The notes below the pieces were generated by a model. That model was not told the origin of the DNA, searched no databases, and saw only the letters and a program-made list of their open reading frames with translations. Shown piece by piece: positions 5,249 through 5,294 of a stretch of DNA of 5,294 bases. The position numbers and the translations under genes are program-made. The DNA is taken from positions 1 to 5,294 of the forward strand of contig JAFACO010000311.1 of NCBI GenBank assembly GCA_023425485.1, given 5' to 3'. Source of the DNA: Bacillota bacterium. GTDB lineage: Bacteria > Bacillota > Clostridia > Lachnospirales > Lachnospiraceae. Position 1 is the stretch's first letter; every line of letters starts with the position of its first letter.

Positions 5249-5294
5249 AATCAATCGTCTCAAACAATATAACACTATTTCTTTATAAATTAAT

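Overview
The window is AT-rich DNA from a Gram-positive anaerobe. It most resembles the Lachnospiraceae, in the neighbourhood of Lachnoclostridium (formerly Clostridium) phytofermentans. I judge this from A/T-rich codon use, strong AGGAGG-type ribosome sites, a split iron-sulfur serine dehydratase, and a cobalamin riboswitch placed before a DUF4430 protein and an ECF-type S subunit. The species is inferred from general resemblance, not from a search.

Layout from left to right. Positions 1-256 hold the first 85 codons of sdaAB (beta subunit of L-serine dehydratase) on the minus strand, running off the left edge. Just upstream on the same strand is an unrecognised 153-residue protein with two membrane helices (313-774). 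About 1 kb without a convincing protein gene follows (775-1808). Inside it, at 1341-1455, is a GC-rich structured segment with a C-rich hairpin loop and its own intrinsic terminator, which looks like a small RNA. At its right end is an extended -10 promoter for upp (uracil phosphoribosyltransferase, 1809-2438, plus strand). upp converges on galM (aldose 1-epimerase, 2560-3618, minus strand), and the two share a bidirectional terminator.

The most interesting part is 3714-5248. A near-consensus promoter drives a leader of about 500 nt containing a cobalamin riboswitch aptamer, extra hairpins and a strong terminator. Downstream are two overlapping genes: a membrane-anchored protein with a transcobalamin C-terminal-like (DUF4430) domain, and an ECF transporter S component. 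A strong hairpin follows them. The simplest reading is a B12-repressed corrinoid-uptake cassette. In it, the anchored DUF4430 protein captures the ligand outside the cell, and the S component carries it in with a shared EcfA-A'-T module encoded elsewhere. The ligand and the partnership are inferred from the riboswitch and gene pairing.

The left half (serine deamination, uracil salvage, galactose mutarotation) is ordinary housekeeping and has no evident functional link to the right-hand cassette.
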